This document shows positions 49,643 through 57,821 of a stretch of DNA of 64,000 nucleotides, piece after piece. Numbering within the stretch: the stretch's first letter is position 1; every line of letters starts with the position of its first letter. The notes below the pieces were generated by a model. It was given only the letters and a program-made list of their open reading frames with translations. It made no database searches and was not told where the DNA came from. Source of the stretch: a bacterium. GTDB taxonomy: Bacteria; UBP6; UBA1177. The DNA lies in NCBI GenBank assembly GCA_017405875.1, contig JAFQZM010000029.1, forward strand, positions 33,044 to 97,043, in the 5' to 3' direction. A program made the translations under genes and the position numbers.

Positions 49643-50512
49643 ATGAAAAATTTACCAAAATTCGTGTTTTTTTTCATTTTTGTTCTCATTTTTGTTTCGT
49701 GCGGAGAAAAAAAGAGCGTTTACGACGAATATCCCGACCGAATCAACGATGAAGACAGCTCTTCGACAACGGATCACGACAGCTCAAACGTCAACGACGA
49801 CCGAACCGAACCTGTTGAAGATGCCGAATCCGGCGATGATGAGATCAACGACACCGAAACTGTCGGCGATGATGACGTTACACCTACTCCGGATGAAGAC
49901 ATTCCGACCGATGAAGAAGATAATCCAGCAACAGATGACGATGCAGTAACGGACGACGACACGGATGAGCCGATGAACTGTACCGGTTTTTCACTTGATC
50001 CGAACGACGAACTTTTAGGAGATATCCCATCAACAACATACCACATAAAAATTGCAGACAATATTTTGGGAGACCCGAATCACGAAGATATTTTCGAACT
50101 GCGTCTCGACCATAAACGTTTTGAAGGAGATCCCTATATCGCAGCCGGAACTTACGATCTAGCCTACGGTTACAACGGGCACAACTCAAACAATTGGAGA
50201 TGCTGGGAATGCGTTTCCGTCACTCAGGATCACAAAACTGATTCGGAAAAATTCTATTTCCAAAAAAGCGGTACTTTGACCATCGAATCGGTTGACGAAG
50301 AGTATAATTTCAAAGGAACACTTTCCGCGGTTCTCGTCGAATCCACAATAGAAAACCTTGTCTCATCTCCTGTGGAAAACGGTGACTGCATCGAAATCGA
50401 AACATCTTTCGAAGCCGCTACAGCATGCCAACTCGGTTGTGAAGATGTGATATGCGGTCAAAAGAACGCTTGCGGGAAAGTATGCGAAACCGGTTGCGTT
50501 TCCTTAAAATAG
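49643..50512 (+). CDS. Lipoprotein with one copy of the paralogous domain (lipoprotein 3)
   Basis: 289 residues from the ATG at 49643, after CGGAGG. Lipobox IFVSC (Cys20), then about 90 residues rich in Asp, Glu, Thr and Ser. One domain copy follows (AAGTYDLAYG; CWECVSVTQDHK; FYFQKSGTLTIE; GTLSAVLVEST; VENGDCIEIE). It ends in a shortened Cys module (CQLGCEDVICGQKNACGKVC), so it looks like lipoprotein 1 cut after its first domain and half of the module. This suggests gain or loss of modules between the paralogues. Confidence 0.72.
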   Translation: MKNLPKFVFFFIFVLIFVSCGEKKSVYDEYPDRINDEDSSSTTDHDSSNVNDDRTEPVEDAESGDDEINDTETVGDDDVTPTPDEDIPTDEEDNPATDDDAVTDDDTDEPMNCTGFSLDPNDELLGDIPSTTYHIKIADNILGDPNHEDIFELRLDHKRFEGDPYIAAGTYDLAYGYNGHNSNNWRCWECVSVTQDHKTDSEKFYFQKSGTLTIESVDEEYNFKGTLSAVLVESTIENLVSSPVENGDCIEIETSFEAATACQLGCEDVICGQKNACGKVCETGCVSLK

Positions 50513-50593
50513 GAATTTCTGTAATTTTTTTCCAAAACATATTTATTTTTAAAATTATGGGTATAATATAGCGTTTGATTTTCGGAGTCTGTT

Positions 50594-50638
50594 ATGAAAA
50601 ATATTAATTTTAGACAGCAATTAGGAGAAAAAAAATGA
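50594..50638 (+). CDS. 14-codon upstream ORF coupled to lipoprotein 4
   Basis: MKNINFRQQLGEKK, stop TGA. Its ATG at 50594 follows CGGAGTC, and TATAAT (50562-50567) lies 26 bases further upstream. Its TGA overlaps the ATG of lipoprotein 4 (ATGA), the classic coupling arrangement, and its last codons hold the AGGAGA ribosome site of that gene. The leader may control or prime translation. It might also be the decayed start of another copy of the family. Confidence 0.45.
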   Translation: MKNINFRQQLGEKK

Positions 50639-51729
50639 GAAACTTTACGATTTTATTAACAGTCATTGCATTAACGGCACTTATCTCGTGTTCGGGAGCT
50701 GAGGAAGCTTCGGTGTATGGCGGCTACGATGACGACGCAGACACATCGTCACAAAACGACAAAGGCGATTCAAGTGCTTCGTCCGACACTGACACCGACA
50801 AGACCGACACGGCTGACTCGACCGATCCTGAAGATCCCGATACGGCTGACACAGTTGACACAGCTGATACCGGCGCTGATACTGCTGATACCGCTGCAGA
50901 CACAGCTGATACCGGCGCTGATACTGCTGATACCGCTGCAGACACAGCTGATACCGGCGCAGACACAGCTGATACCGGCGCAGACACTGCTGATACCGGC
51001 GCAGACACTGCTGATACCGCTGCAGACACTGCTGATACCGCTGCAGACACTGCTGATACCGGCGCAGACACTGGTGCAGATACTGGCGACACTGATGAGG
51101 TCTGCACTCCGAACTGCGAAGGCAAAGTGTGCGGCGATGATGACGGTTGCGACGGAAAATGCGATGCATGCGAAGAAGGTAAATTCTGCAACTATCATTA
51201 CAACTGTATTCTGACCGAATGTGCTGAGGTTACAGAAATCAATCTGAACACCAGTCTGAATCTGGATGCTGACAGTATCGACTATTCGTCTGAATCCGCA
51301 ATATTCACGACAAGCTACACACCCAACACCGGTACGAACGCGGCAGACACTTTCTTTATCAAGTTTGCAAACCTCGAAAGTTATAATGGAACATTTTACC
51401 TGGAACATAAAAATTTTGGTGACTCGAGCGGATTTTTCCTTTATGTCAAGGAAGACGGCGGTAACAAAATCTACTTCCAGAAAAACGGAACTGTTGAAAC
51501 GTATGGCAACAATTACGACGACGGATGGTCGGAAACAGAAACGATCACCGCAAAACTTACAGGCGTAATTCTTGAGGAAGTCACAATCAACAGTGCAAAC
51601 GAATCAAGCCCCAAACAAGGCGGTGCATGCCTTCAGGTCAAAAATACGACAGTTGAATTCAAAGATTCGGATAACAACGGCTGGTTGTCTAGATTATTAA
51701 GAGAATTGTTTGGCGACGGCTGGAACTAA
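50635..51729 (+). CDS. Lipoprotein with ADTADTG heptad repeats and a divergent paralogous domain (lipoprotein 4)
   Basis: 364 residues. Lipobox ALISC (Cys19). After an acidic linker comes a run of seven-residue ADTADT[G/A] units encoded by a 21-base tandem repeat (50872-51060), perfectly in frame. A Cys module follows (CTPNCEGKVCGDDDGCDGKC), then one divergent domain copy (IYFQKNGTVETYG; ITAKLTGVILEEVTI; GGACLQVKN). The domain keeps the FQxxG and GGxC features but lacks the C-x-x-C pair. The repeat probably forms a flexible, negatively charged stalk that lifts the domain from the membrane. Confidence 0.72.
   Translation: MRNFTILLTVIALTALISCSGAEEASVYGGYDDDADTSSQNDKGDSSASSDTDTDKTDTADSTDPEDPDTADTVDTADTGADTADTAADTADTGADTADTAADTADTGADTADTGADTADTGADTADTAADTADTAADTADTGADTGADTGDTDEVCTPNCEGKVCGDDDGCDGKCDACEEGKFCNYHYNCILTECAEVTEINLNTSLNLDADSIDYSSESAIFTTSYTPNTGTNAADTFFIKFANLESYNGTFYLEHKNFGDSSGFFLYVKEDGGNKIYFQKNGTVETYGNNYDDGWSETETITAKLTGVILEEVTINSANESSPKQGGACLQVKNTTVEFKDSDNNGWLSRLLRELFGDGWN
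50872..51060 (+). repeat. 21-base tandem repeat, nine units, inside lipoprotein 4
   Basis: Nine consecutive 21-base units encode GADTADT or AADTADT. Typical units read GGCGCAGACACTGCTGATAC plus C, with alternative codons at a few places. The length is a multiple of three, so copy number can change without shifting the frame. It produces long spurious open frames on all other phases of both strands. Slipped-strand expansion and contraction would alter stalk length. Confidence 0.9.
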
Positions 51730-51775
51730 AATCTACTGTTCTAATCCCGTTTTTTTATCTTATTAGGAGAAAATA

Positions 51776-52699
51776 ATGAAAAAAATCTTTATTATTTTAT
51801 CTCTGATTGTCTCGATATTCGCTTTCGTTTCATGCGGTGATGAAGGTAAAACAATCTACCACGGCGATACTGAACATGAAGACGATTCCGATGTCGCAGA
51901 CACCGGCACTCAGGATTCAGATGTTTCCGATTCCGAAACACCTGATAACGATTCTTCCGATTCTGATGTTCCGGGCGGAGACAAACCCGACACCGGAGAC
52001 GATTCTGACACAATGGACGACACCGATACTACAGATGACACCGACTTCGAACCGGTTGATCCGGCATGCCAGCCAATCGTTTTCGACAAGATCGCATCGA
52101 CTCATGAAGACGGGATATATGCTTACGTGGTAGATCCTGAAGATCCGGAAAACGCTTTATTCTGGCTTGACATAATATTTTATGAATATGATCCCGAATA
52201 CAATGAATTGGTTTACAGAACCGATCTCTCGCCGTTAAAAGGAAAAATGATCATCCTCGGCGAGGGTGCGAATGCAAATTATGCGACAGCGACCGAACAA
52301 GTCATCCTCTACAAAAATATTTACGATGAGGAAGGCTACATGACGACAAAATACTATTTTGCAAAATCGGGAGCAATCAAAATCGAAGATGTCATCGCAG
52401 GAACAAACTATTCGAAAGGAAAAGGTGCTTTCTCGCTTTACGAAGTTACACTCGATGAAGAAAATAATGAGACTTCGACCTATGTTGAAAACGGAGAGTG
52501 CTTTGCCGTTTCCGATTTCGCATGGGACAACGTCTTTGCAAATCCGCCTGAATGCATGGAAGATAGCGACTGCAGCGAAGGTAAATTGTGCGATGAAGGA
52601 ATCTGCGAGTTTCCAGAAGACTTCTACGAATGTATAGAAGATGAGGACTGCGGCGGATTCGGTGTCTGCCTTGACAATTCATGCGCAGAATACCGTTAA
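51776..52699 (+). CDS. Lipoprotein with one divergent paralogous domain (lipoprotein 5)
   Basis: 307 residues, ATG after TTAGGAGAAAAT. Lipobox AFVSC (Cys20), then a long Asp/Ser/Thr linker (DSDVSDSETPDNDSSDSDVP). The domain copy is divergent but keeps the frame (YYFAKSGAIKIEDV; GAFSLYEVTLD; VENGECFAVSDFAWD). It ends in Cys-rich modules with the spacing CMEDSDCSEGKLCDEGICEF and CIEDEDCGGFGVCLDNSC, a four-cysteine pattern also common in Myxococcota surface proteins. Last of the five-gene paralogous run. Confidence 0.72.
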   Translation: MKKIFIILSLIVSIFAFVSCGDEGKTIYHGDTEHEDDSDVADTGTQDSDVSDSETPDNDSSDSDVPGGDKPDTGDDSDTMDDTDTTDDTDFEPVDPACQPIVFDKIASTHEDGIYAYVVDPEDPENALFWLDIIFYEYDPEYNELVYRTDLSPLKGKMIILGEGANANYATATEQVILYKNIYDEEGYMTTKYYFAKSGAIKIEDVIAGTNYSKGKGAFSLYEVTLDEENNETSTYVENGECFAVSDFAWDNVFANPPECMEDSDCSEGKLCDEGICEFPEDFYECIEDEDCGGFGVCLDNSCAEYR

Positions 52700-52767
52700 A
52701 GAATAATTCACGAAATTCAGAAAAACTCCCAAACGCATATCCATTGAATTATTTTTAAAGAAAAAAA

Positions 52768-53373
52768 CTATCTTATGCAGCGGACGTAGTATTTTCCCGT
52801 TTTGATTCCGTTGCTGGTAAAACCGGCGTGCATACTGACGCGCCATGCATTGAGGCCGCTTGCACACTCTGAAGACGACCAGAACCAGTCGTCGAGTTTG
52901 TTTATGCCGCAGACATCCTTGATTTTATATATTACTACAAGTTCTTCCATCGTCGGAACGCGCCAGTCACGATATCCGCCTTTCATTACAGTCTGTGCAT
53001 AAAGCATCGCGTCTTTCCATGCAAGGAGAAAACCGAAACAGTTTTTTTCGATCATTCTGATATTTTCTATCGGCTTTACCAATTCAATATAGTCGCCTCT
53101 GTCTCTGAAATTTTCAGGTGAAAAAAGCCTGTTTGACTCAGCACCGTTCAGGGTTGCGCTGCGGTTTACGAAAAAAGAAGGTTCATTGCCGTCATCATCG
53201 TCATTGTCATCATCTTTCCATTCCATGCCGCGCAGCTTATTTGCCGCAGCTTTTCTCTCTTCAAGCTTTTTCTGAGCCTCGATTTTCTCTTCTTCCTGCT
53301 TTTTTTTCACCTTGTCTAGCTGCTCATTCATCCATGCGCCGAGCTCTTCGTTAGCCTCTTTGTTTTCAGCCAT
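52768..53373 (-). CDS. DUF1566 (Lcl C-terminal) domain protein with coiled-coil N-terminus
   Basis: 201 residues from the ATG at 53373 (a TTG start at 53397 would add eight). No signal peptide. Residues 1-50 are a charged coiled coil (EQLDKVKKKQEEEKIEAQKK), followed by an Asp-rich stretch (WKDDDNDDDDGNEPS). The C-terminal domain has the DUF1566 pattern WKDAMLYAQTV...YRDWRVPTMEEL...WFWSSSE...AWRVSM...GKYYVRCIR. In surface proteins this domain is a C-type-lectin-like ligand binder; here it seems cytoplasmic or exported by another route. Function unknown. Convergent with the lipoprotein run. Confidence 0.78.
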   Translation of the reverse strand: MAENKEANEELGAWMNEQLDKVKKKQEEEKIEAQKKLEERKAAANKLRGMEWKDDDNDDDDGNEPSFFVNRSATLNGAESNRLFSPENFRDRGDYIELVKPIENIRMIEKNCFGFLLAWKDAMLYAQTVMKGGYRDWRVPTMEELVVIYKIKDVCGINKLDDWFWSSSECASGLNAWRVSMHAGFTSNGIKTGKYYVRCIR

Positions 53374-53559
53374 GAATTTAAATATATTCCACTTCAAATC
53401 TTTACTCCATCAGTCCAAGATGAAAAAGTAAACCGCTGCAATCTACTTAAAAAAAGATGTTTTTCAATAAAAAAACATTTTTTTCCAAAAAAGTCATATT
53501 ATCCCCTGTTTTTCAAGCCGTGTCATGATTTTTTTTGTAAATTTTTTTTCATTTTTATC

Positions 53560-53600
53560 TTGACAATTAGTCTTTGCTAATTATTGTTAGTTTCAGCTAA
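53560..53600 (+). promoter_or_regulatory. Promoter and two TTAG-N6-CTAA operators of the feoA-feoA-feoB operon
   Basis: TTGACA (53560-53565) is a consensus -35. It is followed at once by two palindromes of the form TTAG-N6-CTAA at 53567-53580 (TTAGTCTTTGCTAA) and 53587-53600 (TTAGTTTCAGCTAA), 20 bases apart, thus on the same DNA face. The same motif is upstream of feoAB at 60089-60102. The half-sites resemble boxes of DtxR/IdeR-type metal-dependent repressors. A repressor bound here would block the promoter when iron is abundant. The -10 element is not clear. Confidence 0.65.
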
Positions 53601-53664
53601 TTTGATTTTGCTCTTTTAATAAAATGAGTTTTGGGACATTAAGCAGTTTTTAATGGAGAAAGCA

Positions 53665-53877
53665 TTGATACCTTTAGTTTTGGCGTCTTCCGGTGAAGAA
53701 CAGGTGATAAAAAAAATCGGCGGAAACGACGAAGTAAAGCACCATCTTGAAAATCTCGGGTTTACGGTCGGATCGACTGTCACAGTCGTAAATTCACTTG
53801 CGGGAAACATTATCGTCAAAGTCAAAGAGTCGCGGGTCGCGCTCAACGAGGATATGGCCCGTAAAATCATGGTTTGA
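53665..53877 (+). CDS. feoA: FeoA-type SH3-like protein (first copy)
   Basis: 70 residues from the TTG at 53665, six bases after GGAG. The ATG at 53653 would place that ribosome site inside the gene. The resulting MIPLVLASSGEEQVIKKIGG resembles the short FeoA group of clostridia as I recall it. The FeoA SH3-like fold is shown by HLENLGFTVGSTVTVV and NIIVKVKESRVALNEDMA. FeoA helps FeoB transport ferrous iron, probably by binding its G-domain side. It is followed by a second feoA gene after 26 bases. Confidence 0.88.
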   Translation: MIPLVLASSGEEQVIKKIGGNDEVKHHLENLGFTVGSTVTVVNSLAGNIIVKVKESRVALNEDMARKIMV

Positions 53878-53903
53878 AGTCTAATTTTTTGGAGGTATAA
53901 AAA

Positions 53904-54125
53904 ATGAAAACACTACGCGAAACAAAAATCGGTGAAACGGTAAAAGTCGTCAGACTTCACGGCGAAGGCGCCGTCAAAAAGCGCATCATGGACATGGGAG
54001 TTACGAAAGGAGTCGAAATTTTTGTCAGAAAAGTCGCTCCTCTCGGAGATCCGATCGAAGTAACAGTCAGAAACTACGAGCTCTCTTTGAGAAAAGAAGA
54101 CGCTGAAATGATCGAAGTTGAGTAG
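53904..54125 (+). CDS. feoA: FeoA-type SH3-like protein (second copy)
   Basis: 73 residues, ATG after TTTGGAGG. Family features: LRETKIGETVKVVRLHGEGA, KKRIMDMGVTKGVEIFVRKVAPLGDPIEV, and the C-terminal YELSLRKEDAEMIEVE. It closely resembles the FeoA part of the FeoAB fusion at 60168 (LREIKTGETVRVKKLGG; YAPLGDPMEFRL). It ends ten bases before feoB with an AGGAGG ribosome site between. Confidence 0.93.
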   Translation: MKTLRETKIGETVKVVRLHGEGAVKKRIMDMGVTKGVEIFVRKVAPLGDPIEVTVRNYELSLRKEDAEMIEVE

Positions 54126-54134
54126 GAGGAAAAA

Positions 54135-56666
54135 ATGGCTGAACAAATCAGGATCGTACTTGCTGGAAACCCGAATTCGGGAAAAACCACCCTTTTCAAT
54201 GCTCTCACAGGCTCAAATCAGTTCGTCGGAAACTGGCCCGGAGTCACGGTAGAAAAAAAGGAAGGAAAACTCAAAAAGCATGAAGGTGTTATCATCACAG
54301 ACCTTCCCGGAATCTACTCGCTTTCACCCTACACTCTTGAAGAAGTCGTCGCGAGAAACTACCTCATCGGCGAGCGTCCAGACGCAATTTTGAACATCGT
54401 TGACGCGACCAATCTGGAAAGAAACCTTTACCTCACGACTCAGCTCGTAGAACTCGGAATTCCGGTAGTGATCGCCCTCAACATGATGGATCTCGTCAAA
54501 AAATCGGGCGACAAAATCGATATCGACGAACTTTCGAAGCAGCTCAAATGCAGAATCGTCGAGATCTCGGCTCTCAAAGGAACGAACATCGCGGAAGCGG
54601 CAGAAGCTGCGGTAAAAGCGGCTAAAGAGACAAAAACCCTTCCGCAGCACTCGTTCTCAGGCCCTGTCGAGCACGCTATAGCCCACATCGAAGAGGCTGT
54701 CGTCCACGGCATGCCCGAAGAGCAGCAGAGATGGTATGCTATCAAAGTTTTCGAGCGCGATGACAAAGTTCTTGAAATGCTCAAGATCGAAAAAAGTACT
54801 CTCGATCACATCGAAGCAGACATAAAATCGGCAGAAAAAGAGCTTGACGACGACGCGGAAAGCATCATCACGAACGAAAGATACATCTACATCGCAGAGA
54901 TCCTGAAATCGAGCTACAAAAAGGCGAACTCAGGCGAACTCTCAGATTCGGATAAAATCGACAGAATCGTAACGAACCGCTGGCTCGGACTTCCGATATT
55001 TGCGGCAGTGATGTTCCTTATTTACTGGATCGCGATGGTCGGGATCGGTGCAGAATCGACCGACTGGGCGAACGACTGTCTTTTCGGCGACGGCTGGCAC
55101 ATGTTCGGGATCGGAACTGATGCTTATGAAGAAGAAGCCGAAAATTACGGTGCGGCGCATAACGCATTCGACGCTTACGAAGTCATCGTGACGACCAAAA
55201 ACGAAGATGATGAAGAAGAGATCAATGCGGAAGAAACAATGAAAGCCGCAAAAGAACTCCAGCCTGAAAAACCGTATGTCGCTTACGATGTTGAAGACGA
55301 AGAGACGCTTGAACATTCGAATATCAATGTTTTCTACGACGGCGAAGTCAAAGTTGCTGAAGACGACGCTGAAAACGAAGCAAACGGAATGTCTTTCAAG
55401 GAAGCACTTGCCTACTTTGAGGAAAAAGGCTTTGATGAACCCGATCCCGCAGACTACGGCGCATGGGTCCCCGGCATTCCCGTTCTCGTTGAAAAGATCC
55501 TCGATGCGATCGGCTGTGCTGAATGGCTCAAAGGCCTCATTCTCGACGGTATCGTAGCCGGTGTCGGTGCAGTTCTGGGATTCGTTCCGCAGATGCTCGT
55601 CCTCTTCTTCCTGCTCGCATTCGTCGAAGCGTGCGGATACATGGCGCGTATCGCATTCGTCCTTGACAGACTCTTCCGCAAGTTCGGACTTTCGGGCAAA
55701 TCGTTCATCCCGATGCTCGTGGGAACCGGCTGCGGCATCCCCGGCGTCATGGCAAGCAGAACGATCGAAAACGAGCGCGACCGCAGAATGACGATCATGA
55801 CGACGACATTCATTCCGTGCGGCGCGAAAGTTCCCTTCATCGCAATGATTGCAGGTGCAATCTTCGGAGGTTCTGCCTGGGTCGCAACTTCGGCTTATTT
55901 CATCGGTATGGCGGCGATCATCATCTCCGGCATCATGCTCAAAAAGACAAAAATGTTCGCAGGAAACCCCGCTCCTTTCGTAATGGAACTTCCTGCTTAC
56001 CACATGCCGACTCTGGGAAACGTCCTTAGATCGATGTGGGAGCGCGGCTGGTCGTTCATCAAAAAAGCGGGAACGATAATCCTCGTTTCGACGATCCTCG
56101 TATGGTTCACATCGTTCTTCGGCTGGACTGAAGAAGGCTTCGGAATGCTTGCCGAAGACCAGCTCGACTCCTCTATCCTCGCATACATCGGTAAAGGTAT
56201 TGCATGGATCTTCGCTCCGCTCGGCTGGGGTAACTGGCAGGCGGCAGTAGCCTCCGTCACCGGACTTGTCGCAAAAGAAAACATCGTCGGAACGATGGGA
56301 ATCCTTTACGGCGCTGGCGACATGACTGCATGGGAAGCTATGGCTCAGGCTTTCACCGGGATCACCGGATATTCATTCCTCGTCTTCAACCTGCTCTGCG
56401 CTCCGTGTTTCGCTGCGATCGGCGCAATAAAACGCGAAATGAACAACACGAAATGGACATGGTTTGCAATCGGTTATCAGTGCTGCTTCGCTTATGCCGT
56501 AGCGCTCATGATCAACCAGTTCGGCAACCTGTTCACCGGCAATTTCTCGGTATTCAACGTGATCTTCATGATAGCGGCTTTCGCTTGTTTCGGCGGCATG
56601 ATCTACATGCTTTTCTTCAAGAAATACAGCGAAGCTACCAAACTTTCAGTTAAAGAAGGTAAATAA
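54135..56666 (+). CDS. feoB: Ferrous iron transporter FeoB with large acidic loop insertion
   Basis: 843 residues. The N-terminal G domain has G1 GNPNSGKT (11-18), G3 DLPG (56-59) and G4 NMMD (116-119); it hydrolyses GTP to drive ferrous iron uptake through the inner membrane. The membrane part includes GLILDGIVAGVGAVLGFVPQ and the Gate motifs around TGCGIPGVMASRT and FIPCGAKVPF. Unusually, about 140 residues (about 303-445), very rich in Asp and Glu (KNEDDEEEINAEE; AEDDAENEAN), lie between the first two transmembrane helices, where other FeoB proteins and the FeoAB fusion of this window have a short loop. Its stop overlaps the next start (TAATG). Confidence 0.95.
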   Translation: MAEQIRIVLAGNPNSGKTTLFNALTGSNQFVGNWPGVTVEKKEGKLKKHEGVIITDLPGIYSLSPYTLEEVVARNYLIGERPDAILNIVDATNLERNLYLTTQLVELGIPVVIALNMMDLVKKSGDKIDIDELSKQLKCRIVEISALKGTNIAEAAEAAVKAAKETKTLPQHSFSGPVEHAIAHIEEAVVHGMPEEQQRWYAIKVFERDDKVLEMLKIEKSTLDHIEADIKSAEKELDDDAESIITNERYIYIAEILKSSYKKANSGELSDSDKIDRIVTNRWLGLPIFAAVMFLIYWIAMVGIGAESTDWANDCLFGDGWHMFGIGTDAYEEEAENYGAAHNAFDAYEVIVTTKNEDDEEEINAEETMKAAKELQPEKPYVAYDVEDEETLEHSNINVFYDGEVKVAEDDAENEANGMSFKEALAYFEEKGFDEPDPADYGAWVPGIPVLVEKILDAIGCAEWLKGLILDGIVAGVGAVLGFVPQMLVLFFLLAFVEACGYMARIAFVLDRLFRKFGLSGKSFIPMLVGTGCGIPGVMASRTIENERDRRMTIMTTTFIPCGAKVPFIAMIAGAIFGGSAWVATSAYFIGMAAIIISGIMLKKTKMFAGNPAPFVMELPAYHMPTLGNVLRSMWERGWSFIKKAGTIILVSTILVWFTSFFGWTEEGFGMLAEDQLDSSILAYIGKGIAWIFAPLGWGNWQAAVASVTGLVAKENIVGTMGILYGAGDMTAWEAMAQAFTGITGYSFLVFNLLCAPCFAAIGAIKREMNNTKWTWFAIGYQCCFAYAVALMINQFGNLFTGNFSVFNVIFMIAAFACFGGMIYMLFFKKYSEATKLSVKEGK

Positions 56667-57052
56667 TGGGAACAATCCTTGTGCTGGCAATATTGATGGC
56701 GGTTGTTGCCGCCATCATCCTCAATCTTGTCAAGAACAAAAAACAGGGAAAATCCTCGTGCGGTTGCAGCTGTTCATGCTGCCCGATGGCCGGCTCGTGC
56801 CACAGTTTTAAAAACGGAAAAGCCTCACCTTCGACTCATACGACACTCCTTGAAATCGACGGGATGATGTGTCCGATGTGCGAATCACATGTGAACGATG
56901 CGATCCGCAACAATTTCAAGGTAAAAGATGTGAAATCATCGCACAAAACAGGCCTCACGCAGATACAAAGCGATGAAGTGCTTGACGAGGAACTGCTCAG
57001 AAAGGCAGTCGAAGAAACAGGCTACAAAGTCAAAAGTGTAAGCATAGTATGA
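56666..57052 (+). CDS. FeoB-associated Cys-rich membrane protein fused to a heavy-metal-associated (HMA) domain
   Basis: 128 residues. N-terminal membrane helix (TILVLAILMAVVAAIILNLV), then a Cys cluster, CGCSCSCCPMAGSC (32-45), as in the small FeoB-associated Cys-rich proteins. Residues 59-128 are an HMA ferredoxin-like domain with the metal motif GMMCPMCESH (Cys69, Cys72), as in copper chaperones and P-type ATPases. The start shares one base with the feoB stop, so translation is coupled. The extra domain may deliver or sense a soft metal. The partner at 62529 lacks it. Confidence 0.85.
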   Translation: MGTILVLAILMAVVAAIILNLVKNKKQGKSSCGCSCSCCPMAGSCHSFKNGKASPSTHTTLLEIDGMMCPMCESHVNDAIRNNFKVKDVKSSHKTGLTQIQSDEVLDEELLRKAVEETGYKVKSVSIV

Positions 57053-57693
57053 AAGACAGTGACTACAAAAACTTATCGATAAAGGAATTTTCAAAAGCGG
57101 CAGATGTTTACGAAACGGATCAGGCCGGTATCTACAAACTGTGCCAGAAAGACTATCCTGACGTGCTTGCCGAACTGGAAAAAGAGGATTTTAACGATCT
57201 TCTGGACTGCGGATGCGGCACCGCGCCTATGCTCTCTCTGCTGAAAGAAAAATATCCGGACAAACACTATGCCGGTATTGATCTGACACCGAAAATGATC
57301 GAAGTCGCCAAGGCAAAAAACATGCCGGATGTTGAACTTTTGGTCGGAGACTGTGAAAATCCGCCGTTTCCTGACAATTCATTCGATGTTCTGATCTGCT
57401 GTCAGAGTATTCATCATTATCCGAATCCGCAGAGATTTTTCGAGAGCGTTCAAAGAATCCTGCGTCCGAACGGCCGCCTGATTCTGAGAGACATGACATC
57501 AGGCAATCCGCTCATACGCTGGTTCCTGAACAATATCGAACTGCCCGTTCTTAACCTTATCGGTTATGGCGACGTCCGCATATACTGGAAAAACGATATA
57601 GAAAAATTATGCCGGAATACCGGACTTAAAATGGAACTTTTCGAGCGGAGAGGCTTTATGAGGCTTCACTGCGTGGTAAGAAAACCGGCATAA
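57049..57693 (+). CDS. Class I SAM-dependent methyltransferase
   Basis: 214 residues, starting in the ATGA overlap with the HMA gene. Motif I is LLDCGCGTAPML, followed by the acidic end of strand 2 in YAGIDLTPKMIEVAK. GDCENPPFPDNSFDVLICCQSIHHYPNP is the motif II-III region, typical of UbiE/Methyltransf_11 enzymes acting on small molecules. The substrate cannot be deduced. Overlap with the feo genes makes it the last gene of that operon; a role in iron or metal biology is only suggested by position. Confidence 0.88.
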   Translation: MKDSDYKNLSIKEFSKAADVYETDQAGIYKLCQKDYPDVLAELEKEDFNDLLDCGCGTAPMLSLLKEKYPDKHYAGIDLTPKMIEVAKAKNMPDVELLVGDCENPPFPDNSFDVLICCQSIHHYPNPQRFFESVQRILRPNGRLILRDMTSGNPLIRWFLNNIELPVLNLIGYGDVRIYWKNDIEKLCRNTGLKMELFERRGFMRLHCVVRKPA

Positions 57694-57821
57694 AAGCACA
57701 TGAGATTTTCAGAGAATGACCGATGGGCTACATTCGAGTGGTAGGATGAGGTCAAAATGCAAATCAATAATTATTTTTTTGGTTAGTTTTTTTAACAACT
57801 TATTTTTATTGGAGGCTTTTC

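Noticed and set aside
50681..51408. Several long frames on both strands inside lipoprotein 4
   Set aside because: They are opened by the 21-base tandem repeat. Only the plus frame with signal peptide, lipobox and Cys module makes sense.
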